Positions 44,240-55,276 of a DNA stretch of 64,000 nucleotides are shown in pieces. Under the pieces are notes generated by a model. The model saw nothing but the letters and a program-made list of their open reading frames with translations, was not told where the DNA came from and did not search any database. The stretch is from Aselliscus stoliczkanus. Taxonomy: Eukaryota > Chordata > Mammalia > Chiroptera > Hipposideridae. Each line of letters starts with the position of its first letter. Positions within the stretch are counted from its first letter, which is position 1. The stretch lies in the NCBI GenBank assembly GCA_033961575.1, contig CM066727.1:115742434-115806433 (forward strand), read 5' to 3'. The position numbers and the translations under genes are program-made.

Positions 44240-44480
44240 GACACCAAGTCCCCATCTGAGGCTAGTAATAACAGCCCTTTGTATTTGTTCAGCACTTACA
44301 GTCCTCGGACTGTTCCCACACGTGCCAGCTCACTTTATTCTCAGGACACCTCTGGGGGGGTCGGCTTTATTAATCCCCATTTTAAAGAGAAGGAAATGGG
44401 AGCTCAGGAAGGCAAAGTACCTTCTTGCTCTTGATCACACAGGTACAAACTGAGCTAAGAGTGAAGAACAGGTCTCCTGA
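44240..44480 (-). repeat. MIR/MIR3-type relic
   Basis: TTCAGCACTTACAGTCCTCG, TTAATCCCCATTTTAAAGAG, GGAGCTCAGGAAGGCAAAGT and TCTTGATCACACAGGTACAA follow antisense order. Confidence 0.6.
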
Positions 44481-44484
44481 CACC

Positions 44485-45575
44485 TAGTCCAGCTGGTAAA
44501 TGACCTTTCCTGCATCAAAGAAACAATGTTATAAGAATGAAGAGGCTACCTGAGCCCTCAGGAGCCTGCTGGCAGAGGCTGCAGAGGACAAAAGGGGTTA
44601 GCCGTTGCAGTCAGGGGCTGTGGGAGAGGAGCCAGCCAGACATCGCCCCCACCTGTGGATGGCACCCACAGGACCTTGTGCCCAACCAGGTGACAGCAAA
44701 ATGCTGTGGCTGTGACACGGACTTGGTTTCATTGCTGGGCTGCCCTCTGAGTAGCAACCCGACACTGCAGGCCCCTGGGAAGAAGCTGAGCTGCCCTCAG
44801 AGCCTGAGTGGCTGCCCCCCTACTGAGGTGGGCCTGCCTGGGAGCCTATGCAGGGACACCGCAGCGCCACTGCAGCAGCTCTGTGATGAGGGTTTGAAGC
44901 CCCTCTGGTGGGAGTGCGTGTCCCCCTCCCCTTGGCCACAGCCAGTTGTGGTAGCTCTGTGCCAGCGTGGCCTTGGTGGTGACGGTCCTGTGTGTGTCTG
45001 AAGGGCAGAGAGTGGCACCCCTTACATCAGTTTCTTTAAGGGCCTGGCTCTGTGCTTAGTACAGTGAAGCAGGAATGGGATAAGGGTCTGATGGCATCTG
45101 GGGCGGCCATTTCACATTCACAGGGCACAGAGGGCATGAATTCTGTATCCAGCCATCCCTGTAGAGCGCCGGACACAGGCCAAGGCCGGTGTTAGGTGTT
45201 GGGGATACAGTGCCTATGTAAGACTTGGCCTTGCTCTCAGGTGCTCTCAGCACTCGCTTGATGGTGGCATGAAAGTGAGGTGGGTTCCTCACCACCACCC
45301 CCTCCTGCTCCCCAAGTGTCTAGTCTTCTTTGTTTGCCAACTGTGGTAGCCCAGGTCGGCCGGGCAGACTTCTGCACAAGCCCAGGGGGCGCTCCTGCAG
45401 GCGCAGTGTTTTTATGGTGGGATGAAGTCTCCTCCTGGATGTTCCCAAGCGCCTAGCAAGAGCCTTCTTCCTGCTGTTTCCGTGACCAGCCACTTTCTTG
45501 TACTCCTTACGGGAGAGGACCCAGCCTGTGTCCAGGAGCACTCCTACATCACTCTTGGCATAGACAGGCCACCAC
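44485..45575. other. Unique sequence upstream of the CpG island
   Basis: GC content rises toward the island. An open frame at 44537-45001 has no domain and no splice-site frame. No exon recognised. Confidence 0.4.
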
Positions 45576-45579
45576 CTCA

Positions 45580-45825
45580 GCCACCTACTCTTCTCAGCCC
45601 GGCGACAGCCCCTACCCGCGTGGCGTCCCACCCGGAACGCGGGGCGGGGGAGGGGGACTCGCGCAGCTGCAGGAGCCTCGAGGAGATGCGCGCGCGTGCA
45701 CGCAGAGGGGGCGGGGAGGGCGGCGCGCCCTGCGGAGGCCCCATGCGTCTTTCCCACATCTCACTCCGCTCCTGCGGTCCCTTCTTGCTGTGTCGTAGAC
45801 GGACTCTCACGTGTGCAAAAGCATG

Positions 45826-45858
<33 letters not shown>

Positions 45859-46860
45859 CTTGCGTGTGTGGCCCGGAGACCCCGGGTCGGACAGGTCTCA
45901 CTGGCCCCTGTGTGCAAAGGGGGCGGCGGCCAGGGCGACAGTGGCCGCGCTTCTTTCCCTTTCCCGTCCTCCCCAGCCCTTTGCTCCTTTCCTCCGGCTT
46001 CCTTGGGGGGTTGGTACCTCCAGCCATTCCCCTCCTCTGCCGCCCCCTTTGCTCGGGTAGAAGAGACCAGCGCCTTCCATGAAGGTACTAGTTCAGCCCA
46101 GCTCAAGCCCTTGACATTTAGCGAGAGTTCGCTGCGCACGGGTGTAGGCACACGGCAGAACGCTAATCCTATTAAAGCTATGGTGTCATTGGGGAGGGGG
46201 AGGCTGCCCCCCCTCGCCGGCAGGCCTCGCGCTCATTGGTTGAATGCAAAGCAGGGGGCGGGGCCAAGGGCCCTGCCAGGGGGCTCGGGTCGGTTTCTGA
46301 GTCGGGAGTCGGGGCTGGGATTTCACAGGGGAAGCCCAGCGGTGGCAGCTGCGGCGGGTCCCCCGGCACTGCCCGCCGCGCGCCTGGCCAGCCCAGGGCT
46401 GGCGAGCAGCTCCGCAAAGTCAAGGAGAGAAAGGAGGCGGAAAGCCCGCAAAGTGGTCGGGCTCAGCGTCTCTGCTGCGCTGAGCGAGGTGTGCTCAGGA
46501 AGCCTGGATCCCGGAGCCCTGGTGTCTCGCATGAAACCGCCAGTGTACCGGGAGGCGAGCTGACGCTCTGGAAAGAGAAATCAAATTGCAGCCTCCCCCA
46601 AGACGCTAAGTTAACGCAGGCCAGTCCGTTCCCAGAGAGCGCCTGCGAGCGCGCCGGGAGCCGAGCCGCAGAGCCCTCCTGGGCTGGCCCGCCGGGAACC
46701 GGGCGCCTTCCGAGAGGCAGAGGCCCCTGTGCACGGGCCCGACCCAGAGTGAGCCCCGGCACAGAGAGGGGGTGTGCAAGGCTACGGCTTGGGCGCCCCC
46801 TCCGTCCCACTCCGGGAGCGATGCCCCCCGCTCCTTGCGCCCCCCGGGAACGCCGTGAGC
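45580..46860 (+). promoter_or_regulatory. TSPAN9: CpG island with GC and CCAAT boxes, probable internal promoter
   Basis: CpG frequency jumps here and stays high up to the coding exon. GC boxes are visible (GGGGGCGGGGCC at 46254-46265, GGGGCGGGGGAGGG near 45641-45654, GGGGGCGGGGAGGG near 45708-45721), and an inverted CCAAT box (ATTGG, 46235-46239) lies about 15 bp from the best GC box. There is no convincing TATA box. I infer a start-site cluster at roughly 46280-46800. Its position next to the first coding exon would make it an alternative TSPAN9 promoter; it could also drive an antisense or unrelated transcript. Confidence 0.6.
45826..45859. repeat. (GT)n(GC)n alternating tract, Z-DNA prone
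   Basis: An unbroken alternating purine-pyrimidine run: GT units to 45852 then GCGCGC. It lies in the upstream part of the CpG island. Confidence 0.9.
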
Positions 46861-47196
46861 ATGGAGAAGTCGAGTAGCGAGGATTCTTCGATCCACCGGA
46901 GTCCATCTTTGGACAGCAAGGACTCGGACTTTGCCAAACCGTCCACCTCGGGCCGCCCGTTTGGCCGCGGCTTCACGGCCGGCGCCTTCTACGGCACCGC
47001 GGGCTCCCGGGGCCAGAGCCGCGCCGAGGCTGGCGTCAAGACTGACAAGTACAATGCTCCCAAAGGCAGCAAGTACGTGGTGTTTTACCTGGACCTGTCC
47101 TTTGTTTTCCTCCTAGAATTTAAGAAGTGCAACATGGCCAGGGGCTGCCTCTGCTGCTTGAAGTACATGATGTTCCTCTTCAATTTGATATTCTGG
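46861..47196 (+). CDS. TSPAN9: Candidate N-terminally extended TSPAN9 first exon (91 extra codons)
   Basis: From an ATG at 46861 (context GTGAGCATGG, A at -3 and G at +4) the frame is open without a stop into the canonical TSPAN9 start at 47134. The extension begins MEKSSSEDSSIHRSPSLDSK and is Ser/Asp-rich, then Gly/Arg-rich (GRPFGRGFTAGAFYGTAGSR), then Lys-rich (VKTDKYNAPKGSK). By my hand count over the first 70 codons GC is about 50% at position 1, 61% at position 2 and 80% at position 3, as in real coding DNA. The last part (YVVFYLDLSFVFLLEFKKCN) is encoded by the pyrimidine tract and acceptor used by distal transcripts, so it exists only in transcripts that start in the island and do not splice there. 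No known TSPAN9 protein with this tail is familiar to me. The alternative is a 5'UTR that is open by chance. Confidence 0.35.
47117..47133 (+). other. TSPAN9: 5'UTR part of the TSPAN9 coding exon (distal transcripts)
   Basis: The 17 bases AATTTAAGAAGTGCAAC lie between the splice acceptor and the ATG. Joined to upstream non-coding exons they would form the end of the 5'UTR. The upstream exons were not located in this window. Confidence 0.7.
47134..47196 (+). CDS. TSPAN9: Tetraspanin-9, first coding exon (partial gene)
   Basis: The 21 codons start MARGCLCCLKYMM and end FNLIFW, which matches the N-terminus of mammalian tetraspanin-9 and differs from its nearest paralogue TSPAN4 (which begins MARACLQ). 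The exon begins after a good acceptor (TTTGTTTTCCTCCTAG, AG at 47115-47116), has a 17-base 5'UTR part and an ATG in a strong context (AACATGG), and ends at a consensus donor (TTCTGG|GTAAGT) in phase 0. Residues Cys5, Cys7 and Cys8 sit at the membrane edge, where tetraspanins are palmitoylated; membrane segment 1 starts about residue 10 and continues in the next exon. TSPAN9 is a four-pass plasma-membrane protein of tetraspanin microdomains, known from platelets and megakaryocytes. The remaining exons, with the CCG-containing large extracellular loop, lie outside the window. Confidence 0.93.
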
Positions 47197-50100
47197 GTAA
47201 GTCCTTGGGCTGATCCCTCCCTTTGCCTCCTCTCCTTCTTTGCCTACCATAGCATGCTACCTTCTTCCTCTTCGGTGCTGCATTGCTCTGCTCACTGCAC
47301 TATGGTAGGTGTTTTTGTTTTAATCGTTTTCCGCCTTCCTACTTGTATCTTCCTCTTTCTCTCTCTCTGTGGTGGCTGAATGGGAGACTCCAACTTGCCT
47401 GCCTTCCAGGAGAGACTTACTCTATTCCTAGGAGGCTGGCAAAGTTTATAGCCACCTCCTCCCCCTATAAGAAACCCATTCTGGAAGTGCCTCCTGCTGG
47501 ATAACCTGCAGCAATAGGCGTGGGGTCAGAATTTTTAACAGCTGTGACCCTGAGTTGAAGACAGACGCAGGTGTAGATGGTCTTCTGAGTTTCTTGGTTT
47601 CCTCCAGAATACGCGAGAATACCATCTGCAGCATTTTCTGAGCATGAGATGGGGATGGTAGAGGTCACATCCTCCTACTCCTGTCAGTGATCCCCAGGAA
47701 AAGGAGGAACAGCCCCTGTCCCAAGCCAAGAGACTCGCTTGCTGGCCTGCAGATATGCCCTGAGTTAGGGCTTGTGGGGAAAAGGAGGGTGTGGAGGATG
47801 CTGCCATCGGGTGGCAGGCAGCTGCTTTTGAGAGATTGCAGTGGACAGGGCAGGGGAGTGGGCTGGCCATGTGCTTTCACCATGGACTGCCAGCACTCCC
47901 TGTTACGGGAGCCCCAGAGACTGGAAGGGAGAAAGGGGGACAATTAGGACTGACCCCATCCTTGGTGAGAGATGGTTTTCTAGAGTGGGTGGGGCAGCTC
48001 AGAATTGTCCCGGTGCTCTGATTCTAGAGGCTGTGTATGCAGCGCACACAGTCACATACAAGAAATATTAGTTAGGCGAATTTGAAAACTTCTTAACTTC
48101 ATAGCTAATTGTTCCTTCATCCCAACTGCTGCCTCCGCCTTTCTTCACCAGAGCCCAGACACAGGCAGCACAGATGTTTGGCTCTGCCTCAGGGCCGGTC
48201 CTCTTGCCTGCTGGAGGCTGTCAGCTGCCTGGGATCCAGGAGGAGAGCTGGAGGCAGGAGAGCCATTCACAGTGAAGTTGGGTAGAAACACTTGTGCTTT
48301 GGTGTTCGACACTTGTGGGAAGTGACCGGCTTTGACTGAAAAACTTTTCTGAGTGTGTTGGGGGTGTGACTTTTCCCACAGAGGAGAGAACTCAGGCTGG
48401 GTGGGAAGAAGACTGGGTTCTAGTCTTGGTTCTGTGTTAGCTTCTTATGTGACCTTGGCCAAATCGCGTTACCCCTTAAGGACTGGGTGTCCTTTCCAGT
48501 CTAATGGGGGGGGGGACTGTCATCATGGACTCCCTCATGTCCTCATCTCATTAGGTATGGGACATCTTGTATCCTTGCCTTCTCTCTGGGGCGGGAGCCC
48601 GTTCCCTGCCTTGGGCACTGGCTGCTGCTTCTCTTCCAAGGAGCTTGGTCTGAGATCATTTGAATTGGGTTTTCCCAGATGTCTCCATGGTCTGGAGTGG
48701 CCCTCCAGCCACTGCTATTAGTGTACTACCTGTCCTATGGCAAGAGCTTTGAGGAAACTGGGGCAGAAGTACCGGAATGTCAAGAATGATTTTGTGGCCA
48801 CCTTTGCGCAAGTGCTCCTGGTCCTCTGACTCACTGGCCAGTACCAGTGTGAGCTAAGCCCTGGTGTGTCTTTCTCCGGTGCCTTTGGAGTTACACGAAC
48901 ACTGCTCTTTCATTTTGTGCACAGCTTCCCTTCTGTCCTTGTTCTAGTCTCTTTGTGCCTTGCCCCAGTCTGTGTATCCTAACACTTACTAGAAAGACCT
49001 TCCTGGGGAGGCTCCCTGTCTTGGCCAGTACCTCAGCAGCGCTCCTCCCCGCCCCCACCCTGCCACCTGCTGGCCGGTGTGGATATAACGGCTGAGGCTC
49101 CTTCTCCAGGATGGTGGCAACTTGGTTGAGACCTCCTCACATGGCAGCACCTTGATCTGTGCCCTGCACTTAGTAGGCACTCATTATATGTTTGTGAGTG
49201 AATGAACAGAGGGCCAGAGTGGTAAATCCACATGTTAATGTGTTGCAGGGATCCCAAGTCCCACCTGGCAGGGACTTGCCTGTGATGAAGGCTCTCCTAG
49301 CACCTTAGCTCTGGGGTGACAAGCAGTTCTTTCCATCTTCCCTTAAAAGCTTGGCAGAGGTTAACGAGCTGGTCGATGGAGTGGCCTTCCTTCATGGCCT
49401 ATGGTGAGAGGACTTATTGTCTGTTCCTAATTAGAAGGTACCTACCGCAACTCTCTTACTAGGCAAGGAGTTGCTCTCTCCTTTCTGACTTTTCTGATTA
49501 CTTAATATTTTCAGCATTCCCATGACATGCTATAGGTTGGGAAAAATTGAGGCTCAAAGTTCTTTTATGCTAGTAGCGTATAAGATGATGAAATAAGACA
49601 CAGACCTTGGGAAAGATGGAAAATGTAGCAAAAAGGAAATGGATGCCTGTGTGTGTGGCGAGTATATATTGAGAGCTGGAAGAGTAGGCGCAGCAGGCTG
49701 TTGGCCAGGATCTGGGCACGCTGGGCCACTGAGCTTTACTCGAAGACTTCCTGCAGTCAGATGCTTGGGCAATAAGGGAGAAGGAGCGGAGGAAGGAGCC
49801 AAATGAGAAGAGAGACTACTTGTGCCAAAGGCAGGTGGGGCAGGACCCCTGGGAGAGCTCTGCTGTCTCCAGTGCACACAGGGAGGGAAAGAGCCGAGGT
49901 AGTGGCGGGGGGGGGGGGGCGTGTACGAGGCGGTATGCAGGCCCTGTTGGAGCCAAGGACTCAGAGCCACTGTTAGGAATTATGTAGCCACCACTCTTTC
50001 TAGTCTCAAGGCTCAGATCCTAAAAGAAGGCTTTTTCTGAGGCATTAGAGTTGAATCTGAGGCCTGCAATCAATGATAGAGATTTTCCTTAGATCCCGGA

Positions 50101-53100
50101 GCCTGCCTGGTCATTCTCTAGACCCACCGCTGCCACATCAGAGCCCACTGGGAGGGTTCCCAGTGCAGCTGGCTTACATTGCAACCCCTCACAGGCCTGA
50201 GGGTCCCTGGTTCCTTGCCACTGGGTGGAGTTTCTAGGGTGAGGGCCTGGGTGACATCCCTGGGCAGGGTGGGAGGTGGAGCTATGCTGGGTGCCTGCCT
50301 GCCTGCTGCGGGATGGGGATCCAGGTTGCTTCTGGCACTGCTGATTTCTCCCAGACGGCGCTAGCCATGTTGGCTGGCGCCCAGGATGGCATTGCTGAGG
50401 GCCTGATATAGATGGTAGGGGTTGGGGGGAGGCAGCCCGTGGTCATTCCTGACAGTACCGCCTCTTCTTTTTCCCTGCACACCTCACCCTGACCCTCAGG
50501 GCCAAGAGGATGCTGGCTTCTTGGTGGAAAGGAAATAGGAGGCCTGAATTGGGACAGAAGTTTGCCCACCCTGAAGGGCCCCTTCACTCGTAATCGAATC
50601 TACCCTGTTATTTCTCCCAGCAGTGGGAGCCTCTGGGGCGTTTCCCAGTCAGAACATCTCCGAGTCCCGTCCCCCCCCTCGCCCCCCCGGGGTCATCTGG
50701 TGGAATACTCCAGGTAGAGATGAAGTGAATCTAAGCCCTCCCCAGAGGGCAAAGGGGGCTCAGAGCTCTTCCCTCCAAGTAGGGGAGAGAGTATAACATG
50801 GGCTCTGAATGCTGGGGGCCTGTGTCCCTTTCTCAGGACAGCCAATCTGATCCCAGCCCAAATACAGTTCCTGTCTGATATGGAGGGGTGGCGTAAGGCT
50901 GGGATTGCTAGCATAATTGCCACTCAGGATAATGGTCACTTTTCATGCTTGCCAGCAGAGCTGTCCCATCACTTTAAGCTATGGCTGGCAGAGCAGTGAC
51001 ACTCTGGCCCCGATGGAAAGTCTGTTCCTTGTGGATTGCTCCCTTAATAAAGGCCAATTAGCTAAGGAGGCAGTTTCGGTGTGCCTGCTGGAGCAGGGGA
51101 AAGGTTGGCACAGGGCTGCCACGGGCAGGGTGCTGGGAGGGGGCCCCGATTAACCTCCCCTCAAGGGGTCAGAGCTTTGTGGCTCGACCCCTCTTAGACT
51201 GTTCACTTGCCCTCTGGGGGCAGGCAGCTGGGTTAAGGCTCTGCAGCCACACTTGAAGCGTATGTTTGGTACTGGCTTGGCTGCCCTGAGGGCCTCTGTG
51301 GGCTCCCTGGCTCCCTGAGGGCCTGTGGTGCCCAGGACAGGGTCTGTGCACAGCTGGTGCTGGATGGCCTGGACTGTCATAAGGAATCTGTGGAGTGCCT
51401 TCTACCTGGGAAGGAAGTGGTGAGTGGGCTGAGGGCCTGAACAGGACCGTTACAGACCTGGCCTCTTTAAACAGGAGATCCCTGCTAAGCTGGGCAGCAG
51501 GAGGCATGCAGAGGCTTCCCAGAGGCTCAGGTAGGAGCCATCAAGCTGTCCTCCCAGAGGGCTCTTAGAAGTCCATCTTTGGGGTGGGTCAGGATGGCTC
51601 TGCTGGGGGGAAAGGGGCAGATGAAGGGCCTGGCCGACACTCTGAGACCCTGGAACCTGGCCATGGGGGAATGCCGGCTCTGTGTTCACTTCCTTTCCAG
51701 AGCATTAAAAATTAAACTTCCTTGTCTTAATATCTATTTTTAAATCATGTCAGAGCCAGCATTGGTGTCAATCAAGAGGGGGTAGGGAGGAAGAGGGTAG
51801 AGCAGAGAACGTCTTGGCGGAATCAGAGTGAGCGCGGTCACTACCTTGAGGTAAGGGCCACAGGCCTGTCCTCTGTCCCACCGTCCCACTGGGCAGTAAG
51901 AGCACAGAAACCCCCACAGATCTCCTCTGAGGGTGGGATGCTCGCCCTCCCCCTGCCATGCCTCCATGCCCTTGGCTGAACTTGGCGGCGGGCTCTGGGG
52001 CTTACAGGGCTGTTGGGGTCCCAGTTGAGTCTGTTCACTCATGCCACAACTATTTACTGAATGCCTGCTGCGTGCACAGGAGGCTCCAGTTGGTGAGGAC
52101 GGGCTGACTGGGCTCGCACAGGGCAGATCAGCTTTCTCGGGCCAGGAAGTCGTGGAATCGAGAGGTCACCTGGCTTGTCCTCCACAAGCATTTGAACACA
52201 GGGCTGCCAAGGGAGGGGTGAGAATGGGGCCACCTCCCTGCTCCCCAGCACTCTAGGGAGGGGCAGCAGCAGGCCTGGCCCCAGCATCCGGGTGGCCTGA
52301 CTTGACTTGTCCTTTCCTTTCCCCCAGTCCTGCGGGGTGGCTGTCTGACTTCCGCCCTGAGATGTTTGCTTCTGTCAGATATGGCAGGAAAACACAAATT
52401 GTGTTTCTTTTAGGAGTTTCCTACTTTGGAAAAGAGAACTAGTGAATTATGTGTCTTTTCTGTTTCTTCTACTGAAAGAGCTGATGGGATGCTCTGTGGC
52501 TAATGCACACATGTGCGTTTATGGAGCCCTGGTCCTTGAGCTGCTCAGAGTTCCATGAAGAGGTGAGACATATGAACAGATAATTACAGTTCTGAGCAGT
52601 AGGTGCTCAGTAAAGCCACTTAATAGAGTCACTAATATTGCTTAATAGAGAAAAGATATGGAGTATCTCAAATGGTGCTTGGATTTTGAAGGATGAATAG
52701 AAGTTTGCCAGATAAATGAGGGTGGGGTGCAGGCAGGGAAGCCGGTGCAGACAGAGAGACAGGACGATTTAGAGCATGTGCTGGGGGAGAGCTTGTAGTC
52801 CAGTGGGAGCAACAGAGTCCCCTGAATGTGTGAAATGGGCTGAACACAGAGAAACAAAGGCTGGAATCCGCCTGGATGGTGCCAGCGGGGAGGGTCTTCC
52901 TAGGGTGCCGAGTCTGGGGAGGGCTCTGAGAACAAGGAGGCCCCACTCTGCTGTGAAGTGTGTCCTGGGGCCTGGAGATGCTCGTCAGTTTGTCTCCAGT
53001 CTCTGAGGAAAGGCATAGTTTGTTTTTGCAGTGGTGACTGCCACGACAGGTCTTGCTGTGCCTCTCAAGCTGCAAGCTGTTGCTGTAGGTAACCAGCTTG

Positions 53101-54385
53101 GCGGGGGGGGGGGGGCTTTCCCCCCTCCCTTCTCTCCCCCTTTTGCCTCTCCCTTCCAGCTGCAATCTGCCACTTATTTGGTTCCAGTTAGGAAGCTTTG
53201 AAGCTGCGCTTAAACCCGTCGGGCAGAGTTAAGTCTTCTGAGCCAGCTTTGTCCCTGCTCACATTTGAAAGCTAATCTGCTAGCAAAAGTGGTGGGGGTT
53301 GGGGTAGCAACTTTAAAAATGGCACGTGGTCAGGAGGGTGAGCAGATCTGCAGCTGGGGGAGCAGCCCAGGGTAGAGATATGGCTGTCACCCCCCACCCT
53401 GTCTCTAAGTAGGCATGGGGCTTCAGGTGAGAGTCAAAATGTCACGTCATCTCCCCTGCGCTGGGTAGCTTACCGCATCAGTACCGTGTAGGGAGCCGCT
53501 GTTTGAGGGGCTGATGAGGGGTGACTGGGCAAGAAAGCAGAGACATGGCTTCTGCTTTCAGAGAGCTTTCCGCCTGCTCCAGGGGTTCTTCATGAGGGTG
53601 TAGATTCAATCGGACAGCTTTTGACATGAACAGAGGCCACGCTCCCCTCCCACTTCTCCCTCCAGGAACAAGGCCTGTTTTGAAGCTTTCCTTAACCTCT
53701 CAGTGCCTGGGTTTCCTCGGGTACGACAGTATCGGCCCTCTTCAGGGCTGTGATAGGGCCCAGATGGAGGAATGTGTGGGTGCCCTGCTCAGCAGGAGGC
53801 CTGGCATGTCGCACGCAGTGACAGGCACCTGCAGTGATCACTGTACTCCCTGCAGTGCCAGCATCTGAACAGGTAGCCCCTGTAGCAGCAAGTTAGACGC
53901 CCTGGGGCTGGAGCGACAGTGCTGGGCTGCGCTTTGGAGCCCTCCCTGGGAGCAGCCCCAGATGTCTCTTTAGGCTGGAGATTGTTCTGAATGTCTTCTA
54001 GTCTTAGGAATAGTAGGAGAAATGCGGAAGTGGGAGGTCCAGGCAGATCAATTAGAAGATGGAGTGGCAGGCATCCGGGAGAGGAGTAGGCTCAGAGCCC
54101 ATGCCTGCCTTGCTGTGTGCTTACGTACCCTCTGGCCACCCCTGTCAGGGGCAGTCCACACGCTTCCTCTGCCCCCCTTTGTTCTTGGTGCAGTGGATCA
54201 GGCCAGGATCAGGCCAACTAGGCCAGTGGTCATATTGCAGGGTCCCCATGGGCCCTCTGCTCTGGGTGTTTCCAAGGCAGGTCAACTCTCTGGCATACTC
54301 AGTATTGCACTCTGTGGGGCGGCTTGGCCTGTGACCTGAGGTGACACGTGGGGGTCCAGGTTACTTGGCTAACCAGAAAAATGAT
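47197..54385 (+). other. TSPAN9: TSPAN9 intron, left part, mostly unique
   Basis: The intron begins GTAAGTCCTTGG. Inside are a plus-strand MIR at about 48405-48530 (TCTAGTCTTGGTTCTGTGTT), an L2-like tail at 49140-49210 (CACTTAGTAGGCACTCATTA), G-runs at 48507-48515, 49908-49919 and 53101-53114, and a C-rich patch at 50670-50690. I looked for the second coding exon (it would read LCGCGLLGVGIW) in this block and the rest of the window and found none. Several long GC-driven open frames have no domain. Confidence 0.7.
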
Positions 54386-54602
54386 CAGTTAAAAATGTTT
54401 TTCAAATTGTGGAATATATTATGTGTAAATTCATATAGTTTAAAAATTACATAATGAACATGTATCCACTATGTAGTTTAAGAAATCAAACATTAGCGAT
54501 AGCCGTGAAGCCCCTGTGTTCCTCCCTGGGCACGCCCCCGTTTTCCCTAGAGAGGATCATCACCTTAAATTTTGTGTGAAGTGTATTTCTTTCTGGTTTT
54601 TC

Positions 54603-54745
54603 TTTTTCTTTTTTTTTTTACTGTTTTTTTGTTTGTTATGTTTGTTTTTTGAGGGCAGTGTCACTGGCCCTCATATGTGGGACCCGAACCGGGGCCGCTG
54701 GCCTCCCAAACCAGCGCCCAACCACCGCGCCACTCGGCCAGCCCC
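54603..54745 (-). mobile_element. Short head-only SINE inside L1
   Basis: On the minus strand: head GGGCTGGCCGAGTGGCGC, B-box region CCGGTTCGGGTCCCACATAT, CCAGTGACACTGCCCTC, then directly an A-rich tail. The 15-bp duplication TCTTTCTGGTTTTTC is exact at 54588-54602 and 54746-54760, proving a complete insertion. It has the same architecture as 17621-17738. Confidence 0.9.
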
Positions 54746-55149
54746 TCTTTCTGGTTTTTCCACATTTGTAGGCATCCTTCAATACCACATCATTTCACTT
54801 GCCTTGTTTTTAAACTTTTGACAGATGGAATCATTCTGAATTTTAAAAAAAATCAATGTTATGTTTATTGATTCATTCACGTTGATAGGTGTGGCCACAG
54901 TGCATTTATTCTCACTGTTCCATGTAGTCCAGTATATGGGTCTGTTGCAGCGTATTCTTCTGGTGACAAGCATTTGGGTTATTTCCTTCGTTTTAAAATG
55001 CTGCTGTGAACGTTCTCTTACAAGTCTCCTGGCACAGACATGTCAGAGTTTCTCCAGGAAAGTGCTTCTGAAAGTACCTGTGAAGGACCAGCTTTTCTAC
55101 TTCCAGTCTCAGCTGTGGCTCTGCTGAGCCCCCTACATCCCACAGGTGA

Positions 55150-55276
55150 CTCCCCTACATCCAAACGAGTTCATTGATAATGCGCTTGAATGTTCCGGCA
55201 ATATCAAATTGCTATAAAAAGTTCCTAAGCATTAAGCATTTCCATGGACCACATTTTGAAGAGAACTGCTCTAGGA
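55150..55276. repeat. Probable MER5-like hAT scrap
   Basis: GAGTTCATTGATAATGCGCT and CATGGACCACATTTTGAAGA near the right end resemble the end of MER5-type elements. It interrupts the L1 text. Confidence 0.4.

Noticed and set aside
45811..46563. A 250-codon open frame on the + strand in the CpG island
   Set aside because: It begins in the GT microsatellite, lacks a normal ATG context and domain, and overlaps other equally open frames. GC-rich DNA has few stop codons.
46236..46877. A 213-codon open frame overlapping the start of the TSPAN9 extension
   Set aside because: It starts with a non-ATG codon, is Gly/Ala/Arg/Pro-rich with no domain, and is out of frame with the exon.
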